Positions 61,264 to 64,000 of a stretch of DNA of 64,000 bases are shown in pieces. The stretch covers positions 1 through 64,000 of the forward strand of contig DASUEU010000009.1 of NCBI GenBank assembly GCA_036274895.1, in the 5' to 3' direction. Under the pieces are notes generated by a model that was given only the letters and a program-made list of their open reading frames with translations, ran no database searches and was not told where the DNA came from. The DNA is from CALMKX01 sp036274895. Its GTDB lineage: Bacteria; Acidobacteriota; Thermoanaerobaculia; Multivoradales; SZUA-115. Numbering within the stretch: position 1 is the stretch's first letter; each line of letters opens with the position of its first letter. The position numbers were made by a program, and so were the translations under genes.

Positions 61264-61279
61264 AGCAAGGCGGATACCA
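61264..61279 (-). promoter_or_regulatory. Weak sigma-54 promoter candidate before fimT
   Basis: Read leftwards: TGGTATC-CGCC-TTGCT, with correct GG-N10-GC spacing and nine of twelve consensus positions. The predicted start near 61253 would leave only about five bases before the ATG and would exclude the AGGGGA that looks like its ribosome-binding site. Real use is therefore uncertain. Confidence 0.35.
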
Positions 61280-61408
61280 GCCGCGAGCCGCTCCCGGCCC
61301 ACGGCCTCAAGTCAAAGCAAGGAAAGCGCTTCGGTCACCGCCGGCGGTGCGCCCGCGGAGCGAAGCCGGGGCGTTCGATCATGGTGGCGGGGCCAGGGCG
61401 TTCCGTTT

Positions 61409-62824
61409 CTACTCAGAAACGCCAATCGGGAAGGCGGCCGTCGCCACCGTCCCACCCCCGGGGCGGTCCTCCAGGGCGAGAGTGCCGCCGTGGAGCTGAA
61501 TCACGCGCCAGGCCAGGGCCAGGCCGAGGCCGACGCCGTCGGGTCGCCCGCTGACGAAGGGCTGGAACAATCGCTCGCGGATCGCCGCCGGCACGCCGGG
61601 GCCACGGTCCGCCACGGTCAGCTCGACCCCGGCTTCCGTGGTTCGCACCCCGAGATCCGCACGACCGCTGCCGCCGGCCCTGCGATCGGCCTCGACGGCG
61701 TTGGCGACCAGGTTCTTGAGCGCCCTCTCGAGCAACTGAGAGTCCCCCTCGAGCTCGACCTCGACCCCCGGTGCCGCCACGGTGATCGTCGCGTCGCCGA
61801 GTGCGGGATCGGCAGCGATCCGCCGCGCCAGGGCGCCCAGGTCCACGCGCTCGGCGCGAGCGGTGCCCGGCCGGGCGAAGGCCAGGAAGTCGGAGACCAC
61901 CCGGGAAAGATGGGCCACCTCGTGGCGGATCTCGGTGAGATAGTCCTCCACGGACTCGCGCTCCCGACTTCTCTCGATCAGCGAGAGGTAGCCGGAGAGG
62001 GTGGCGATGCTGTTGCGCAGCTCGTGCGCGACCCCCGCCGCCATCTCGCCGAGCTGCGCCAGGCCCTGAGCCAGGCGCTGCGAGACCTCCCGACGGCGCG
62101 ACGCAGCAAGATCCGAGGGGTCGCCCTGCGCGCTCTCCCGGGCCAGGGCGGCGAGAGCCTTCTCGAACGTCTCGACCAGCAGGGCCACCTCGTCCCGGTC
62201 TTGCCGGGGAACTCCCTCGACGGTCTGGACGCGATCCAGGAGGCGCTCGAACGGGGAGAAGGCGTGGCGCAGGAAGAGCAGCAACAGGACGAGCAGGCCG
62301 AAATCGACCGCCAGCACCAGGGGGGCGAGCCGAGCCAGGCGCCGCTGCTCGGCGGCCAGGGAGGCTGCCGGCAGATCGAGACGCACCAGCAAAGTCTCCC
62401 CATGCCGCCGTAGGGGCGCGTAGGCCACCAGACGGTCCCCCACGGTGGCGTTCGGACCCACCGCGGTCGCTCGGGTGGGTAGCTCGCCGGAGAGCGGGGT
62501 CAGGGGCCCCCCGGCGAGGTCCCCCAGCAGGCTCGCAGTCGAGCCGTCGGGTCGGAGCAGGGCCGCACCGAGAGCACCGGCAGCGGGGCCGTCGAGCCCG
62601 ATCTCCAAGCCCGAGCCCGGCAGCGAGAGCTGGACCGCGAGCTGGGAGGCGAGGCGAGAGGCCCGTTGCCGTTCCTCGTCGGCCAGCGCCCGCAGGCTCG
62701 CCTGGTAGGCCCACAGGGTGTAGGCCGAGAGCACCACCAGAAGCACCAGCGAGGTCGGCAGCAGGATCGCCACCTCCCGCCGCAAGCCGATCGGCTCGAA
62801 TCTGCGGCGACGGCGAGGGCTCAT
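61409..62824 (-). CDS. Sensor histidine kinase (PilS-like)
   Basis: A 471-residue inner-membrane kinase. TM1 (about 18-40) and TM2 (about 167-188) flank a periplasmic sensor of about 125 residues. A HAMP-like linker and coiled coil lead to the dimerisation helix with phospho-acceptor His267 (GVAHELRNSIATLSGYL). The HATPase has the N box ALKNLVANAVEA, G1 VADRGPGVP and G2 GVGLGLALAW. NtrB/PilS-type H-box with HELRN is the class that phosphorylates NtrC-family regulators. It lies between pilD and fimT, and the NtrC-type regulator lies at the other end of the operon, so the pair is very likely. Confidence 0.93.
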   Translation of the reverse strand: MSPRRRRRFEPIGLRREVAILLPTSLVLLVVLSAYTLWAYQASLRALADEERQRASRLASQLAVQLSLPGSGLEIGLDGPAAGALGAALLRPDGSTASLLGDLAGGPLTPLSGELPTRATAVGPNATVGDRLVAYAPLRRHGETLLVRLDLPAASLAAEQRRLARLAPLVLAVDFGLLVLLLLFLRHAFSPFERLLDRVQTVEGVPRQDRDEVALLVETFEKALAALARESAQGDPSDLAASRRREVSQRLAQGLAQLGEMAAGVAHELRNSIATLSGYLSLIERSRERESVEDYLTEIRHEVAHLSRVVSDFLAFARPGTARAERVDLGALARRIAADPALGDATITVAAPGVEVELEGDSQLLERALKNLVANAVEADRRAGGSGRADLGVRTTEAGVELTVADRGPGVPAAIRERLFQPFVSGRPDGVGLGLALAWRVIQLHGGTLALEDRPGGGTVATAAFPIGVSE

Positions 62825-62827
62825 CGG

Positions 62828-63604
62828 CTACTCGAAGAAGCCGGCGTACCAGCGGATGATGGGTCGGCCGACGAAGAGGGCGGCGAGGCCGCCCAAGGCC
62901 AGGAAGGTGCCGAACGGCAAGCGGGTCTTCAGGCCCTCACCCTGCCGGCCGAGCAGGGCCAGGCCCACCACCGAGCCCGACACTGCGCCGAGTAGGAGGG
63001 TGAGGAGCATGCCCTTCCAGCCGAGAAAGGCCCCCTGCATGGCGATCATCTTGACGTCCCCCAACCCCATGCCTTCCTCGCGGCGCAGCCACCACCAGCC
63101 CCAGTAGAGGGCGAGCAGCACGCCGGCGCCGACGCCGGCTCCGAGCAGTGAGTCCCGTAGGTTGGTCCAGCCGACGAAGGGAGAGAAGGCCAGGCCGAGG
63201 GCGATCCCTGGCAGGGTCAGCTTGTCGGGCAGCAAGAAGTGCTCGGCGTCGATCAGGGCGAGGGCGAGCGACAGGGCACAGAACACCGCTGCCGCCGCCG
63301 CCGACACCGTCGGTCCGAAGACCCATACCGAGGCTAGGAAGAGGATGCCGGTGGCCAGCTCCACGAGGGGGTAGCGCCAGGAGATGCGCGCCCGGCAGCC
63401 CCGGCAGCGGCCGCGGAGCAGCAGGAAGGAGACCACTGGTACGTTGTCCCAGGGTCGGATCGCCTGGCCGCAGGAGGGGCAGCGGGAGCGCGGGAGAACC
63501 GTCGACTCCCCCCGTGGTAGCCGGTGGATCAGGACGTTGAGATAGCTGCCGACGATCAGACCTACGCCCGCGGCGTAGATCGCCCAGAGGGTGAGGGGGG
63601 TCAC
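62828..63604 (-). CDS. pilD: Prepilin peptidase / N-methyltransferase
   Basis: A 258-residue integral membrane aspartyl protease that cleaves leader peptides of prepilins and methylates the new N-terminus. The cytoplasmic zinc loop has Cys42, Cys45, Cys67 and Cys70 (RCPSCGQAI; GRCRGCRARI). The active-site aspartates are Asp119 (LIDAEHFLLPD) and Asp183 in the GxGD-type EGMGLGDVK motif. Seven to eight membrane helices are predicted. It uses a GTG start. It lies between a GspG-type pseudopilin and the histidine kinase and would process all prepilins encoded nearby. Confidence 0.97.
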   Translation of the reverse strand: MTPLTLWAIYAAGVGLIVGSYLNVLIHRLPRGESTVLPRSRCPSCGQAIRPWDNVPVVSFLLLRGRCRGCRARISWRYPLVELATGILFLASVWVFGPTVSAAAAAVFCALSLALALIDAEHFLLPDKLTLPGIALGLAFSPFVGWTNLRDSLLGAGVGAGVLLALYWGWWWLRREEGMGLGDVKMIAMQGAFLGWKGMLLTLLLGAVSGSVVGLALLGRQGEGLKTRLPFGTFLALGGLAALFVGRPIIRWYAGFFE

Positions 63605-63638
63605 CGAGCGATTCTATCTGCCGCGGGCGGAGCCGTGA

Positions 63639-64000
63639 CTACGGCTGGACGGCGTAGGCCCGAGGTGCGCGTAAGAACGTGCCGTCCGCCCAGACGATGT
63701 CCTCGGCGAAGTCGAGGGGGTCGAAGGTCCCGGGAGTGAAGGTCTCGACCAGCTCCCCACCGAGGCCCGGGCTGGCGATCAGCATCGCCCGGTCCGCGCT
63801 GGGATTCTCGAGCGCCAGACGGTACACCAGGGCATTGCCCCAGGCGTCCTGGGCGGGCACGAAGCGCGCGTAGATCGGGCTCAGCGCCTGCCGGATGGCG
63901 TCCAGGTCGGAAGTTCCGGCCCAGTCGCTGAGCATCACCGTGGTCTGGCCCGCTGCCGCGGCCCCGGCGTTGTCGGTGGCCCAGTTGCTCATGGCCACCC
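63639..64000 (-). CDS. GspG-like pseudopilin, C-terminal part (N-terminus outside window)
   Basis: The frame is open to the right edge, so the prepilin leader and membrane helix are missing. The visible 120 residues match the soluble domain of a GspG-type major pseudopilin: SNWATDN near the start of the domain, LSPIYARFVPAQDAWGNALV with the D-x-W-G-N motif, then a glycine-rich loop and DIVWADGTFLRAP near the end. That ending resembles the DDIVxxDG calcium-site region of GspG. It could also be a type IV major or minor pilin. It is 34 bases upstream of pilD in the same direction. Confidence 0.75.
   Translation of the reverse strand, partial: VAMSNWATDNAGAAAAGQTTVMLSDWAGTSDLDAIRQALSPIYARFVPAQDAWGNALVYRLALENPSADRAMLIASPGLGGELVETFTPGTFDPLDFAEDIVWADGTFLRAPRAYAVQP

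Overview
The window is about 64 kb of GC-rich (roughly two thirds G+C), densely packed chromosomal DNA from a diderm (Gram-negative-type) bacterium. An outer-membrane apparatus (BamD-like and CpoB-like lipoproteins, OmpA-type and beta-barrel proteins, a TonB C-terminal domain), type IV pilus genes, many Pro/Ala-rich linkers, Ser/Thr kinases, a DUF4388 protein and sigma-54 machinery together suggest Acidobacteriota (Thermoanaerobaculia-like) or a similar deep-branching lineage. That placement is inference from gene content only. Both ends are cut: an rpoD-type sigma factor loses its 5' end on the left, and a GspG-like pseudopilin loses its N-terminus on the right. I see no insertion sequence, prophage, CRISPR array, rRNA or origin. 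Only one tRNA (Asn, GTT) is present, and no gene-free stretch exceeds 300 bases.

Left part (1-14.8 kb): rpoD; a pair of polytopic membrane proteins of the DUF2157 type; tRNA-Asn followed at once by a transglutaminase-like protein and pterin carbinolamine dehydratase; a divergent ankyrin/MarR pair sharing one palindromic operator; a small outer-membrane barrel with a near-consensus sigma-54 promoter; a SprT-like metalloprotease; a region-2-only sigma-like protein; an unfamiliar Rossmann-fold oxidoreductase; pckA; a PcrA/UvrD helicase; and a GNAT acetyltransferase.

Centre-left (14.8-31.8 kb): two membrane glycosyltransferases, then a long rightward housekeeping/envelope run (truA, cdsA, rseP, a PASTA protein, rpe, bamD-like, cpoB-like). 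A LysM protein, a small Fis-type regulator and a lytic transglycosylase (second strong sigma-54 promoter) follow, then tatA with an AmgK-like kinase, a small unknown protein with rlmN, pgeF, and ftsE-ftsX.

Centre (31.8-50 kb): leftward OmpA-family protein, DUF4388 protein and ruvC. A striking fusion protein follows: degenerate receiver, Ser/Thr kinase, transmembrane helix and TonB C-terminal domain. Next come a small coiled-coil protein, accD, folC and an endonuclease III lacking the fourth cluster cysteine. A leftward metabolic run (pccB-like, purE, a basic small protein, rpiB, glyA, a threonine dehydratase-like enzyme) is followed by a TldD/TldE pair and ychF.

Right part (50-64 kb): a TPR protein, a probable MXAN_5187_C-type protein and an NtrC-class response regulator, then a leftward type IV pilus cluster. 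In transcription order the cluster is pseudopilin, prepilin peptidase, PilS-like histidine kinase, FimT, PilV, PilW, PilX, PilY1 and an FxLYD-like exported protein. The kinase and regulator flank the minor-pilin operon and are the obvious two-component pair. Together with the sigma-54 promoters seen elsewhere in the window they suggest a PilSR/RpoN-type envelope regulon.

Where sigma-70 promoters can be read, the recurring pattern is TTGACT, a 17-18 bp spacer and a TAGAAT/GATAAT-like -10. Many genes are coupled by 4-bp ATGA/GTGA/TTGA overlaps.
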